Source: an uncultured Lachnoclostridium sp. (GTDB lineage: Bacteria; Bacillota; Clostridia; Lachnospirales; Lachnospiraceae). From it: 64,000 bases of DNA. The stretch spans positions 42,079 through 106,078 of the forward strand of contig CAJMFH010000005.1 in assembly GCA_905212635.1 (NCBI GenBank). The letters run 5' to 3'. Made by a program: the position numbers and the translations under genes. Numbering within the stretch: the first letter of the stretch is position 1; each line of letters opens with the position of its first letter. Shown piece after piece: positions 33,867-43,264 of the stretch. The notes under the pieces were generated by a model that ran no database searches, was not told the origin of the DNA, and was given only the letters and a program-made list of their open reading frames with translations.

Positions 33867-36800
33867 TTATGCTTCATATTTATCACAACCGTCAAACACT
33901 CCTACACTTCGTATGAGATTCTTCGGAAGTCCCGCCGCATAACTCAGATTATCGCAGTTTTTAAATGTATATTCCATCTCTTCAATTGTGTTCGGAAGAA
34001 CCGGGATCATTTCCAATGCATCGCAGTCATAAAATGTCATTGTAAGTTTCTTGACGCCCTCCGGAATATTTGCCGGAATTTCAAGAAGATTTTTACATCC
34101 CTCAAACGTATTGGTCATTGATGTGACGGTATCCGGAAGTACAGGTGCCACCGTAATGCTTGCACAGCCACTGAATGTCCAATCCATATTGGTAAGTTTG
34201 GACGGAAGTGCCGGTGCTGCAGAAAGGCTGGTACATTTCTTAAAGGTCGCATACAAACTTGTTACATCATCCGGGATTGCCGGTGCCGTCTCCATGCTTT
34301 CGCATCCCTCAAAGGTATTGGAAAGATTTTCCACATTTGCCGGGAGTGCGGAAACAGTGCAAAGACTGGTGCAATTTTTAAATGTTCCAAGCATGCTCGT
34401 TACCGTCGAAGGAATATTGGATATCACTTCCAAGGATTCACAGCCTGAGAACATATAATCCATGTTGTCGATCTGCACTCCGTTTTCGAATGTAACCGCC
34501 TGAATCTGTACTTTCTTATTGGAAGCAAATACTCCGGCTTTGGTGCGGTCCTCATAATGACCGGCAAATACCACCTGATAAGAAGAGGTAACTCCGCTGA
34601 CCGTGGCATCCATTTTCGCCGGAATTTTTATCGCCGTATTGGTACCGGTGTATTTTTTCAAAAGAATGGTTTTCGCCGTATCGTCTGTCACGTAATCCCA
34701 ATCTTTTGCTGTCGTCTTCACAAACGTGAAACTCTTGCTGCAAGAATTACATTTTCCGTCTGCCGTATAACTGTGTCCGCTATTGATGGTTCTTTCCTGC
34801 ACCTCTTTGCAGACCGAGCACGTTCTCTGTTCCAGTCCGGAAATCCCATGGCTTGGTGCAAGAATCTGCTTCCAGCCGCCAAAGATATGACCGGTCGGGG
34901 CAATGCTCTTGGCATCGGTTGTACTTGTACATGTCACCACAGTTCCTGCGGCATTTTTATAAGTATTTGTACAATGCTTTGTCTGTACTCCTTTTGTCAC
35001 ACACCCCGGCTTTTTATCTATGGTATAGGTACTGCTGTAATTGTGACCGGTCGCATCCAGAATTTCAATCTTGTCGGCACCACATGTCAATGTTTTTCCA
35101 TCTTTTGTATACGTATTGATGCACTTATAATGTGCCGAACCGTCCTTGGTACACGTCGGATCCACCGTATCCGCATCCACTTTTTTCCAGTTGTGACCGG
35201 TTGCCGGAATCATGACTTCATTTTTTGTCGTATCGCAAAGTTTACACTTGTCACATCGTTTTCCATTTGTCGTACATGTCGGCTCGCGCAGAACCACGTT
35301 TTCAAACTGATGCTCCAGCTTCGGAATGGGCTTCGTTCTATGATTGTGCGTTGTACAGCCCGTCCGCTGACACGTCTGTGTTAATTGTCCCATATTGTAA
35401 CAATCCGGATTCTTTGTCACCACGCCGGCATCCCAGTCATGGCCCAATGCTTTGATCGTACGAATATCCGTCCGATACGTACAGCCCGTTCGTTTACAAT
35501 GTTTAGACTGTTTGCCGGATTCTTCACAAGTTGCTTCTTTATCTGTCACGTAGCCGCCCAGATCATGTCCAAGCGGTGCGATATTTTCTTTTTTCGTGCC
35601 TCCGCAGACCTGACAAGTATAAACACGTACACCACTGATCGTACAAGTCGGTTCTTTGGACACCACACCGGCATCCCAAGTGTGTCCGAGCGCATCCAGT
35701 GTTACCGTGCTGTTTGCACCGCAGGTAAGGCAGGTAGAAAGTCGTTTTCCTCTCGTCGTACATCCCGGTTCTTCGGTAATTTCACCGTAAGTCCATGTAT
35801 GACCGGTCGCCTCGATGGTTTCCTTCTTCGTACCGGCACATCCATCCACCGTACAATGATAAGTTCTCACGCCTGCCGCCGTACAGGTCGGACTTTTTGT
35901 AATCTCGCCGAGATCCCATGAATGGCCGTTTGCCGGGATTGGCTCTGTCTTTGTCTTTTTGCAGATGTTACAAACGTATTCCATTTCACCGGCTTTTGTA
36001 CAAGTCGGCTCGGTCTTGATCGTACCATTTGGAGCCCAGTCATGTCCCTTTGCCGGAATCACTTCACGTTTTTTCTCGCCGCAGTTCTGACAGGTATCTT
36101 CACGCTCACCTACGGCATCGCAGGTCGCATCCGTTACCGTTCTGCTAAGCCAGCTGTGTCCGGTCGCTGCCACAGGCTCTTCCCGCACTTTCGAACATTT
36201 TGTACAGATCGAACGGCGCAGTCCCTCTTTCGTACATTCCGGATTTTCTACAATCGCCCAGTTTCCCCAGACATGTTCACACGGTCCCTGAACGACAACA
36301 ATCTGACAGGTCGCGGATACTTTTCCGGAAAAGACCGTAATCGTCGCCGTCGTACCAACCGGCGTATCTTCGGTGATAAATATACGTCCATCCTGATATA
36401 CGTTGATACCGCCAAAGAAATCACAATTCCATGTAAGTTTCTCTGTAGAAGTTACCGGAAATACTGTCGCTGTCAACCGGTCACTTTCGCCGGCCACCAG
36501 CTCGATATAGGTGCGGTCCAATGTAATTTTGGTGATTGAAGTATTGGCAGACAAGGCACTCATTTCCAGTTCGTCCAATGCCGTCTGCACCGTCGTTTGC
36601 GGCTGCGTTGTTTTCGGCACTGTAACCGGAAGTGTCCTTTGAATCTTCTTTGGTGCCGCCACACTTATTTTTACTTTCTTTTTTATCTGTTTTTTCGCCT
36701 TCGAACGAATCGTAATCATCGCGGTTCCTTCACTTTTTGCCTGAAGAGCACCCGTTTTACTGACGGTAACGATTTTCTTATTGGAAGAAGAAAATGTCAC

Positions 36801-37016
36801 TTTTTTATTTGTCGTTTTCTTCGGTCTTACCTGATAAGAAAGTGTCTCTTTCTCCCCTTTTGTCATTTGAACCGAAGCCTCTGCCGTGATCTTTTTCGGC
36901 TGAATTTTCTTTTTGGCTTCGCTCGGTGCTTCGTTTATAAAAATGGAAAAAAGAGCAGCGAACGTCACTGCCCCCACGATCCCATAATATTTCTTTTTTG
37001 ATTTTCCGTTCTGCAT
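33867..37016 (-). CDS. Secreted Big2 / Cys-His repeat / leucine-rich-repeat protein
   Basis: A 1049-residue exported protein with an N-terminal signal segment (KKYYGIVGAVTFAALFSIFI). Two bacterial Ig-like (Big2-type) domains follow at about 40-115 and 150-245. Next come 13 tandem units of about 40 residues (about 245-760), each of the form GHxW, then a Cys-Thr-x2-Gly, CxxC and GH, for example GHTWDAGVVSKEPTC. The C-terminus (about 790-1049) has around nine short leucine-rich repeats of the TFxGCxSL type (DUF285/BspA-like). No LPxTG or other anchor is visible. The regular CxxC and His spacing could bind zinc or form disulfides. It is monocistronic, with GGGGCGAAAAAGG before the ATG. The ligand is unknown. 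Confidence 0.85.
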   Translation of the reverse strand: MQNGKSKKKYYGIVGAVTFAALFSIFINEAPSEAKKKIQPKKITAEASVQMTKGEKETLSYQVRPKKTTNKKVTFSSSNKKIVTVSKTGALQAKSEGTAMITIRSKAKKQIKKKVKISVAAPKKIQRTLPVTVPKTTQPQTTVQTALDELEMSALSANTSITKITLDRTYIELVAGESDRLTATVFPVTSTEKLTWNCDFFGGINVYQDGRIFITEDTPVGTTATITVFSGKVSATCQIVVVQGPCEHVWGNWAIVENPECTKEGLRRSICTKCSKVREEPVAATGHSWLSRTVTDATCDAVGEREDTCQNCGEKKREVIPAKGHDWAPNGTIKTEPTCTKAGEMEYVCNICKKTKTEPIPANGHSWDLGEITKSPTCTAAGVRTYHCTVDGCAGTKKETIEATGHTWTYGEITEEPGCTTRGKRLSTCLTCGANSTVTLDALGHTWDAGVVSKEPTCTISGVRVYTCQVCGGTKKENIAPLGHDLGGYVTDKEATCEESGKQSKHCKRTGCTYRTDIRTIKALGHDWDAGVVTKNPDCYNMGQLTQTCQRTGCTTHNHRTKPIPKLEHQFENVVLREPTCTTNGKRCDKCKLCDTTKNEVMIPATGHNWKKVDADTVDPTCTKDGSAHYKCINTYTKDGKTLTCGADKIEILDATGHNYSSTYTIDKKPGCVTKGVQTKHCTNTYKNAAGTVVTCTSTTDAKSIAPTGHIFGGWKQILAPSHGISGLEQRTCSVCKEVQERTINSGHSYTADGKCNSCSKSFTFVKTTAKDWDYVTDDTAKTILLKKYTGTNTAIKIPAKMDATVSGVTSSYQVVFAGHYEDRTKAGVFASNKKVQIQAVTFENGVQIDNMDYMFSGCESLEVISNIPSTVTSMLGTFKNCTSLCTVSALPANVENLSNTFEGCESMETAPAIPDDVTSLYATFKKCTSLSAAPALPSKLTNMDWTFSGCASITVAPVLPDTVTSMTNTFEGCKNLLEIPANIPEGVKKLTMTFYDCDALEMIPVLPNTIEEMEYTFKNCDNLSYAAGLPKNLIRSVGVFDGCDKYEA

Positions 37017-37075
37017 CCTTTTTCGCCCCTTTCACTACGATAATTCTTACATTATATATCGGCACTCCCTACGAA

Positions 37076-37801
37076 TTAGTAAACAATAAAAGACAAAAAT
37101 TCTCCGTCGCATGCCTGTGACAGATAGTATTCCGCCACAACCAGATCCTGTGGCTCATCGACATCAATCCCATGCTCTTTCGTAAGCACATACCCCATCT
37201 GATTTTCATTGAAGCTGGTCTGTGGATTTAATTCCGAAGCTTTGTTTATGTAAATCGCCCCATTGACACGGTAATATTTCTTCATGTCCTGTCGGCGCAC
37301 ATCGCTGTCTTCGGATACAATTTTTTCCAATTCGTTTTCTTTGTTAAAGGAACGCATAAGAATCGGTGACTCCGATACTTCCGAGACGCTTACCAGCGAT
37401 TTCTGCTCTTTTCGGATAAAATATTCTAACGCCTTTGTCACGTCTTCTGCATTTCGCAGCGGACTTGTCGGCTGAAGAAGGACAATAATGTCAAAATGTT
37501 CCGCTTTGCGCTCATAAAATTCGACTGCATGCATAACGACATCGATTATCTTGGCCTCGTCTGTAGCCAGTTCTTCCGGGCGCGAGAAAGGAACGATCGC
37601 TCCTGCACGCATGGAAATATCTGCGATTTCCTCATCTTCGGTAGAAACAATCACTTTATCAATATATTCGCAGTCTTTCGCCGCTTCAATCGTATATTGG
37701 ATCATCGGCTTTCCTGATATCGCTTTTACATTTTTTCTCGGAATCCCCTTGCTTCCCCCGCGGGCAGGGATAATCGCAAGAATCTTTTTATTGTCGATCA
37801 T
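37076..37801 (-). CDS. CMP-nonulosonate (acylneuraminate) cytidylyltransferase family protein
   Basis: About 241 residues. The start at 37801 (MIDNKKILAIIPARGGSKG) is set by GGAGGAAGGAT. The IPARGGSKGIPRKN motif near the N-terminus and VLLQPTSPLRNAEDV near residue 95 are the CTP-binding and active-site signatures of NeuA/PseF/LegF enzymes, which activate sialic, pseudaminic or legionaminic acids as CMP sugars. The HGIDVDEPQDLVVAE end also fits. No neuB-type synthase or epimerase lies nearby, so the sugar cannot be named. It has its own promoter and is not in the main polysaccharide locus. Confidence 0.88.
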   Translation of the reverse strand: MIDNKKILAIIPARGGSKGIPRKNVKAISGKPMIQYTIEAAKDCEYIDKVIVSTEDEEIADISMRAGAIVPFSRPEELATDEAKIIDVVMHAVEFYERKAEHFDIIVLLQPTSPLRNAEDVTKALEYFIRKEQKSLVSVSEVSESPILMRSFNKENELEKIVSEDSDVRRQDMKKYYRVNGAIYINKASELNPQTSFNENQMGYVLTKEHGIDVDEPQDLVVAEYYLSQACDGEFLSFIVY

Positions 37802-37862
37802 ATCCTTCCTCCGTTCCTCACATTCTCCTGCTGGTATCACGAAAACGTTCTATCTGTTTCCT

Positions 37863-37891
37863 ATTATACACAATTTTCTTCGATTTCACAA
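37863..37891 (-). promoter_or_regulatory. Promoter for the CMP-sugar synthetase gene
   Basis: TTGTGA, 17 nt, TATAAT on the minus strand, just beyond the stop of tcdA at 37894. It allows transcription separate from the parE-parC-tcdA run. Confidence 0.7.
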
Positions 37892-37893
37892 TG

Positions 37894-38649
37894 CTAAATT
37901 GTACATAAGTCTTTCACAACTTCTCCGGCGATGATAAGACCTGCTACCGATGGCACAAAGGCGACACTTCCCGGGATATCACGCCGCTCGGTGCATTTAT
38001 GTTTGGCCCCCGGCGGACAGATGCAGTGCGTCCGGCAGCTGATGCTCATATCTTCAATCGGTCTCGTTGGAAGTTCGTCCGAATAAACCACTTTTAATTT
38101 TTTCACCCGGCGTTTTTTCAATTCCCGGCGCATCACCTTCGCCAGCGGACAGACTTTGGTCTTGTAAATATCTGCCACCTGAAAACGGCTGGCGTCCAAT
38201 TTATTTCCGGCTCCCATGCTGCTCATGATCGGTACATTTTTTTCTTTTGCTTTCATGATGAGTTCAATCTTTGCCGTCACAGTGTCCACCGCATCCACGA
38301 CGTAATCGTATTCTTCAAATGGAAAATCATCGGAATTTTCCGGCAGAAAGAAACAATTATGAATCCGCACATCGACATCCGGATTGATATCAAGCATACG
38401 TTCTTTCATCACTTCGGTTTTATATTTTCCTACCGTTTTTCTCGTTGCGATAATCTGGCGGTTCAGATTGGTGAGACACACCTTATCATCGTCAATCAAG
38501 TCAAAAGCACCGACCCCGCTCCGCACCAGTGCCTCACAGACATAGCCGCCGACACCTCCGATGCCAAATACGGCCACTCTGCTGTTTTTCAGTTTTTCCA
38601 TTGCTTCTTCGCCAAGAAGCAGCTGTGTTCTAGAAAACTGATTTAACAT
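37894..38649 (-). CDS. tcdA: tRNA threonylcarbamoyladenosine dehydratase (ThiF/HesA fold)
   Basis: An E1-like ATP-dependent enzyme, 251 residues, that cyclises t6A at position 37 of ANN-decoding tRNAs. FSRTQLLLGEEAMEKLKNSR and the FGIGGVGGYVCEALVRSGVG nucleotide site are typical of TcdA (YgdL). LTNLNRQIIA and the later VDAVDTVTAK segment follow family order. The GSVAFVPSVAGLIIAGEVVK end is also characteristic. It follows parC by only 7 nt and is probably co-transcribed with the topoisomerase genes. Confidence 0.92.
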   Translation of the reverse strand: MLNQFSRTQLLLGEEAMEKLKNSRVAVFGIGGVGGYVCEALVRSGVGAFDLIDDDKVCLTNLNRQIIATRKTVGKYKTEVMKERMLDINPDVDVRIHNCFFLPENSDDFPFEEYDYVVDAVDTVTAKIELIMKAKEKNVPIMSSMGAGNKLDASRFQVADIYKTKVCPLAKVMRRELKKRRVKKLKVVYSDELPTRPIEDMSISCRTHCICPPGAKHKCTERRDIPGSVAFVPSVAGLIIAGEVVKDLCTI

Positions 38650-38656
38650 CTGATGA

Positions 38657-40912
38657 TCATCCTTTCCATTCCAAATTTGCTTTCTGTCCTTTGGCTGCCC
38701 GTTTGCGGTTCCTTACATGCTTGGCATCCAATGTTTTTCCATCGTATTCAAAGGTTTCCTGCGCAAAGTCTACAACCGTAGAATATGTTACGGTATCTTC
38801 TTTTTCCAATGCAATTCCTTTGACACCACGGCTTGTCTTCTTAAATTCACTCACTTCCTCCAATGGGAATCCCAGCGACAATCCTTTTTTTGTCAAAAGG
38901 ATTACTTTCTTTCCGCCAGCCAAAATATCCATGGCGGACAATGCTGTCACACCGCTGACTTCATCCCCTTCATCCAGTTTTGTCGCCGCTACCTGCAAAC
39001 GGTTCGTTTCAAATTCCGCCCCGGAAACCAATTTGACAAAACCACTCTTCGTCGAGAAGAAGAGCATAGACTCAAACAATTGCTCAAAACTGATATACAA
39101 AAGGGCATCTTCGTCGTTTGTCATTTTACAGAGGTTGTGAACCAAGGTTCCCTTATCACGCATTTTGCAGCGCGGAATCTTATCACATTTGATCTGATGC
39201 ATATTTCCTTTATTGGTAAACAGACACAATTTGTCGGTACTTTTCATCATAACGACTTGTGCAAATTCTTTCTTTGCGTCGTCACTGGCACGTCCGAACG
39301 CTGCCGCATCCATACATTTGGCATATCCAAAACGATCGAGACAGATGCACACATCTTCCACTTTTACTTCTTCTACATATGCCTTTGCCACGTCATCCGT
39401 AAGTTCCGTACGGCGCTCTCTCGCAAACATTTTTTTGTAACTGCGGAGTCTTGTTTTTATTACTTTATATAATTCTTTCGTATCGGAAAGGATCTTTTCG
39501 TATTCCTCAATATTTTTAAGAAGCGTCTCATTTTCTTCGTGCAGCTTCAAAATCTCAAGTCCGATCAACTTGCTCAACTGCATGGAAAGAATCGCGTCCG
39601 CCTGAATTTCCGTAAACAGCAGTGTTTTCGCCTGTTCTTCGGCTCCTTCCGTCTTAAACCGGATACCGTCCGTCTTTCCTTCGATCAGACAGCTTTTTGC
39701 CTGTTTCACCGAAGAACTTCCGCGAAGGATCTCAATGATAAGATCAATGACATCGGTCGCCTTCATCAGTCCGGCTACGACTTCCAGACGTTTTTTTGCC
39801 TTCGCGCATAAGAATTTATACTCTTTGGTGTACAAGTCTTCCTGAAACAGTATAAACTCTTCTATCATACTTTTCAGATTAAATGTATGTGGTTCTCCAT
39901 CGCGGATCGCCAGCAGATTTACCCCATATGTGTCTTCCATCTGCGTTTTCTTGTACAAACCATTTAACAGATTCTGCACATCGCGGTCTTTTTTCACTTC
40001 GATAACGATACGGATTCCTTCTTTGGAAGAGACGTCCTGCACATCATAAATTTCATCAAACACTTTTTCTTTCATCAGACTGGAGATACTTTCCACAAGT
40101 TTCGTCTTATTGCCGGAAACCGTATACGGAATCTCAGTGATCACAATGTTTGTACGGCCATTGTCTCCTTTTTCAATGACGGTCTTTGCACGCACTTTGA
40201 TCTTTCCTTCTCCTGTTTCATAGATGTTTGCCAGCTCGCTGGCATTCGTAATGATTCCACCTGTCGGAAAATCCGGTCCCGGAATATAGTCCATCAATTT
40301 CTGCACGGAAATTCCCGGCCGATCCATACACGCAATTACGGCATCGATCACTTCACCCGGATTGTGTGTCGGAATGTTGGTCGCCATACCAACGGCGATT
40401 CCGGTCGTTCCATTGATTAAAAGATTTGGCACCATGGCAGGAAGAACCTGTGGCTCTTTTTCACTTTCATCAAAGTTTGGATCAAAATCGACCAGTCCTT
40501 TTTCCAGATTGTCAAGCATCGTCATCGCTGCCGGTGACAGACGCGCTTCCGTATATCGCATGGCTGCTGCCCCGTCTCCGTCAATGGATCCGAAGTTTCC
40601 ATGCCCGTCAACGAGTGGAAGATTTAGGGAATACTCTTCGGTCATATGCACAAGGGCATCGTAGATGGAACTATCTCCATGTGGGTGATATTTACCCATT
40701 GTATCACCGACGATACGGGCACTTTTTCGATGTGGCTTGTCCGGCGACAATCCCAGTTCTTTCATCGCATATAAAATTCTGCGCTGTACCGGCTTCAAAC
40801 CATCCCGCACATCCGGCAGGGCACGCGCACGTATAACACTCACCGCATAATCACGGTAAGAAGTCTTCATTTCCTCCGAAAAATCCAATTGTATAATATT
40901 ATCCTGGCTCAT
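38657..40912 (-). CDS. parC: Type IIA DNA topoisomerase subunit A (topoisomerase IV-like)
   Basis: The cleavage/religation subunit, 751 residues. The catalytic Tyr is Tyr120 in AAAMRYTEARLS. The quinolone-pocket segment YHPHGDSSIYDAL retains Ser81 and Asp85, the positions altered in resistant strains. The protein is shorter than most GyrA and has only weak beta-pinwheel motifs (KTSRGVKGIALE), which favours a ParC-like role. Its pairing with a GyrB-like gene 18 nt upstream is usual for the second topoisomerase of clostridia. GyrA cannot be fully excluded, since gyrAB near dnaA is outside this window. Confidence 0.88.
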   Translation of the reverse strand: MSQDNIIQLDFSEEMKTSYRDYAVSVIRARALPDVRDGLKPVQRRILYAMKELGLSPDKPHRKSARIVGDTMGKYHPHGDSSIYDALVHMTEEYSLNLPLVDGHGNFGSIDGDGAAAMRYTEARLSPAAMTMLDNLEKGLVDFDPNFDESEKEPQVLPAMVPNLLINGTTGIAVGMATNIPTHNPGEVIDAVIACMDRPGISVQKLMDYIPGPDFPTGGIITNASELANIYETGEGKIKVRAKTVIEKGDNGRTNIVITEIPYTVSGNKTKLVESISSLMKEKVFDEIYDVQDVSSKEGIRIVIEVKKDRDVQNLLNGLYKKTQMEDTYGVNLLAIRDGEPHTFNLKSMIEEFILFQEDLYTKEYKFLCAKAKKRLEVVAGLMKATDVIDLIIEILRGSSSVKQAKSCLIEGKTDGIRFKTEGAEEQAKTLLFTEIQADAILSMQLSKLIGLEILKLHEENETLLKNIEEYEKILSDTKELYKVIKTRLRSYKKMFARERRTELTDDVAKAYVEEVKVEDVCICLDRFGYAKCMDAAAFGRASDDAKKEFAQVVMMKSTDKLCLFTNKGNMHQIKCDKIPRCKMRDKGTLVHNLCKMTNDEDALLYISFEQLFESMLFFSTKSGFVKLVSGAEFETNRLQVAATKLDEGDEVSGVTALSAMDILAGGKKVILLTKKGLSLGFPLEEVSEFKKTSRGVKGIALEKEDTVTYSTVVDFAQETFEYDGKTLDAKHVRNRKRAAKGQKANLEWKG

Positions 40913-40930
40913 GCTCTTTCCTCCAAGTCC

Positions 40931-42859
40931 TTAAATGTCCACATTGGCACTTTTTGCTTCTTCCATAATAAACTGCCGTCTTGGCGGAACATTGCTTCCC
41001 ATGAGAATGTCTGTCACTTCGTCGGCTTCTACCGTATCACTGATGGAAATCTGCGCCAATATACGGCTGTCAGGATCCAGCGTCGTCTCCCACAGCTGCT
41101 TGTCGTCCATCTCCCCCAGACCTTTGTAACGCTGGAGGGTATTGATCTTTTTGCCGGTTTTTCTAAATTTTTCCAATTCGAAATCGTTGAATAAATATTC
41201 GCTCTTTTTCACTTTTTTCCGTTTTTCGGTATCTTCGTAATCCACTTTATACAGCGGCGGAAGTCCACGGTACACCTTTCCCTGATAGATCAGTTCCGGC
41301 ATAAACCGGTAGAAAAATGTCAGAAGCAGTGTGCTGATGTGCGCGCCATCGACATCGGCATCTGTCAAAATGATAATCTTATCATAGCGCAGTTTTTTGA
41401 TATCAAAATCGTCACCAATCCCGCAGCCAAATGATGCGATCATCGATTTGATCTCGTTATTTAACAGAATTTTCTCAAGAGGTGCTTTTTCGACATTCAA
41501 AATTTTTCCCCGCAGTGGAAGCACTGCCTGCGTTCTTCGATTTCTCGCGGTTTTTACCGTACCACCGGCAGAATCTCCCTCGACAATGTAAATCTCACAT
41601 TCTTCCGCTTTCTTTGACGTGCAGGCAGCAAGTTTGCTCTTCGTATCTACATTCATCAATTCTTTCAATACGGAACGGCGTGCTTTATCACTTGCGGTAC
41701 GCGCCTTGTAAGATTTTCTTACATTATCCAGTATGCTCTTTAACACTTCTACATTTTTATCAAAATAGCGCTGCACTTCCTGGCTGAACACTTCGTCTAC
41801 TGCCGTCTTCGCATCGGTATTTCCCAATTTATTTTTTGTCTGGCTCTCAAACTGTGGATCCGGGTGTTTGATGGACACGATCGCCACCAGACCATTTCGG
41901 ATGTCTTTTCCATCGTAATTTTCTTCGTTATTTTTCAGATAGCCAAGTTCTCTCGCGTACTGATTCATAACGCGGGTAAGTGCCATTTTAAATCCCGTCA
42001 CAAGCGTACCGCCATCGGTCACATTGATCCGGTTACAATACGAGTTGATCTGCTCGCTGAACGAAGCGGTATATTGGAACGCTACTTCCACTTCGATATC
42101 CCCGCTGGTTCCTTCGACATAAATAACATCTTTGTGCAAAAGCGTCGCATCGCGATTAATATAACCGACGTAACTTTGAATTCCATATTCTTCCAAAAAT
42201 GTCATCGTCTCTCCGGTATGCTCGTCCTTAAATACAATTTTGAGATTTTTATTCAAATACGCAATTTCTTTTAATTTCTTTTTAATCGTCTCGGGCTTAA
42301 ACTCAACCGTTTCAAAAATGGTGTCATCCGGATAAAAGGTCACTTTGGTTCCGGTATCGCTTTTGGCACATTTTCCTACGACCGGAAGCAGGCCATTTTC
42401 CAGCTTCACAACCGGTTTCCCGCCATCTTTATATTCATCGCGGTAAATTTTTCCGTCTTTTTTCACTTCCACGATCATGCTCTTTGAAAGGGCATTGACA
42501 ACCGAAGCTCCGACACCATGCAGACCTCCGGATACTTTATAGACACTGTTGTTAAATTTTCCTCCGGCATGCAAAATGGTGTAAACCACACGCACGGTCG
42601 GAATTTTCTTTGTCGGATGGATATCCACCGGAACGCCTCGTCCATTGTCTTCGATCACGACACCGCCATCTCTCGTCAAGGTAATCCCCAGCTGTGTACA
42701 ATACCCTGCCAGATGCTCATCAATTCCATTATCCAATATTTCCCATATTAAATGATGCAGCCCCCGCGTTCCGGTACTTCCAATATACATACCCGGCCGC
42801 TTTCTGACCGCTTCCAATCCCTCCAATATGACAATCTGGCTTCCATCGTACTTATCCAT
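40931..42859 (-). CDS. parE: Type IIA DNA topoisomerase subunit B (topoisomerase IV-like)
   Basis: The ATPase subunit, 642 residues. The GHKL site includes EILDNGIDEHLAGYC and DNGRGVPVDIHP, with VSGGLHGVGASVVNALS as the ATP lid. The TOPRIM motifs EGDSAGGT and DADVDGAHI coordinate magnesium. PLRGKILNVEKA is present. The C-terminus ends VPPRRQFIMEEAKSANVDI, as in GyrB/ParE. It heads the parE-parC-tcdA run and has a good promoter. Assignment as ParE rather than GyrB rests on the partner gene and context. Confidence 0.88.
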   Translation of the reverse strand: MDKYDGSQIVILEGLEAVRKRPGMYIGSTGTRGLHHLIWEILDNGIDEHLAGYCTQLGITLTRDGGVVIEDNGRGVPVDIHPTKKIPTVRVVYTILHAGGKFNNSVYKVSGGLHGVGASVVNALSKSMIVEVKKDGKIYRDEYKDGGKPVVKLENGLLPVVGKCAKSDTGTKVTFYPDDTIFETVEFKPETIKKKLKEIAYLNKNLKIVFKDEHTGETMTFLEEYGIQSYVGYINRDATLLHKDVIYVEGTSGDIEVEVAFQYTASFSEQINSYCNRINVTDGGTLVTGFKMALTRVMNQYARELGYLKNNEENYDGKDIRNGLVAIVSIKHPDPQFESQTKNKLGNTDAKTAVDEVFSQEVQRYFDKNVEVLKSILDNVRKSYKARTASDKARRSVLKELMNVDTKSKLAACTSKKAEECEIYIVEGDSAGGTVKTARNRRTQAVLPLRGKILNVEKAPLEKILLNNEIKSMIASFGCGIGDDFDIKKLRYDKIIILTDADVDGAHISTLLLTFFYRFMPELIYQGKVYRGLPPLYKVDYEDTEKRKKVKKSEYLFNDFELEKFRKTGKKINTLQRYKGLGEMDDKQLWETTLDPDSRILAQISISDTVEADEVTDILMGSNVPPRRQFIMEEAKSANVDI

Positions 42860-42913
42860 CTGCTACATCCTTTCTTGCTTTGATCCTCAATAGTTATACT
42901 ATTTCAAAATTAC

Positions 42914-42942
42914 ATTATAATCGAACAACCGTTTTTTTTCAA
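42914..42942 (-). promoter_or_regulatory. Promoter for parE-parC-tcdA
   Basis: TTGAAA, 17 nt, TATAAT on the minus strand, giving a leader of about 45 nt. Palindrome C begins 8 bp behind the -35 box. Confidence 0.8.
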
Positions 42943-42949
42943 GCGTTGG

Positions 42950-43180
42950 TTTATATTTTTTAGTACATTATAATTTGCCAAAACCAATTTGTCCTCTGTG
43001 GTCTCCGTTCCACTACGGTCCGCGCAGACCAGAGGTCTCCCAGACCTCTTGCGCCGCTCGCGCTCCAATAAACGCGCAGGGGTATCGATATGCAAAATAC
43101 GCATATCTGATACCCGCGTGTTTATACTCACTTCAGACAAATCGTTTCCGGCAAAATATACAGATAAAAAAACATAAACC
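42950..43180. repeat. Long palindrome C with multi-stem centre
   Basis: The left arm (42950-42996, starting GGTTTATATTTTTTAG) and the right arm (43129-43180) are inverted copies of one another over about 46 nt. The centre carries further stems: CTCTGTGGTCT with AGACCAGAG (42993-43034), AGAGGTCT with AGACCTCT (43031-43049), and a hairpin at 43068-43124 built on GGTATCGATATGC / GCATATCTGATACC. The GC-rich stretch 43055-43075 is shared with palindrome A. It forms part of the 592-bp gene-free stretch between parE and lysA. Confidence 0.8.
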
Positions 43181-43205
43181 GTATTATATGATATTGTGGG
43201 CCTTG

Positions 43206-43257
43206 CATTTCAGACAAATCATTTCCGGCAAAATATAGAGATTAAAAATTATAAACC
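43206..43257. repeat. Extra direct copy of the right arm of palindrome C
   Basis: A 52-nt stretch that repeats 43129-43180 with about six or seven changes, in the same direction, 77 bp away. It pairs with the left arm at 42950-42996 about as well as the nearer copy does, so two alternative long-range hairpins are possible. Confidence 0.8.
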
Positions 43258-43264
43258 TTCTATA

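Noticed and set aside
33726..34121. Plus-strand frame after csp
   Set aside because: It crosses the strong terminator and the antisense strand of the LRR gene.
42910..43140. 76-codon minus-strand frame and overlapping plus-strand frames in the parE-lysA gap
   Set aside because: They run through palindrome C and its stems, lack good ribosome binding sites and would be a by-product of the inverted repeats.
43129..43257. Direct repeats considered as a CRISPR array
   Set aside because: Only two copies, 77 bp period, imperfect, and explained as duplicated arms of palindrome C; no cas genes.
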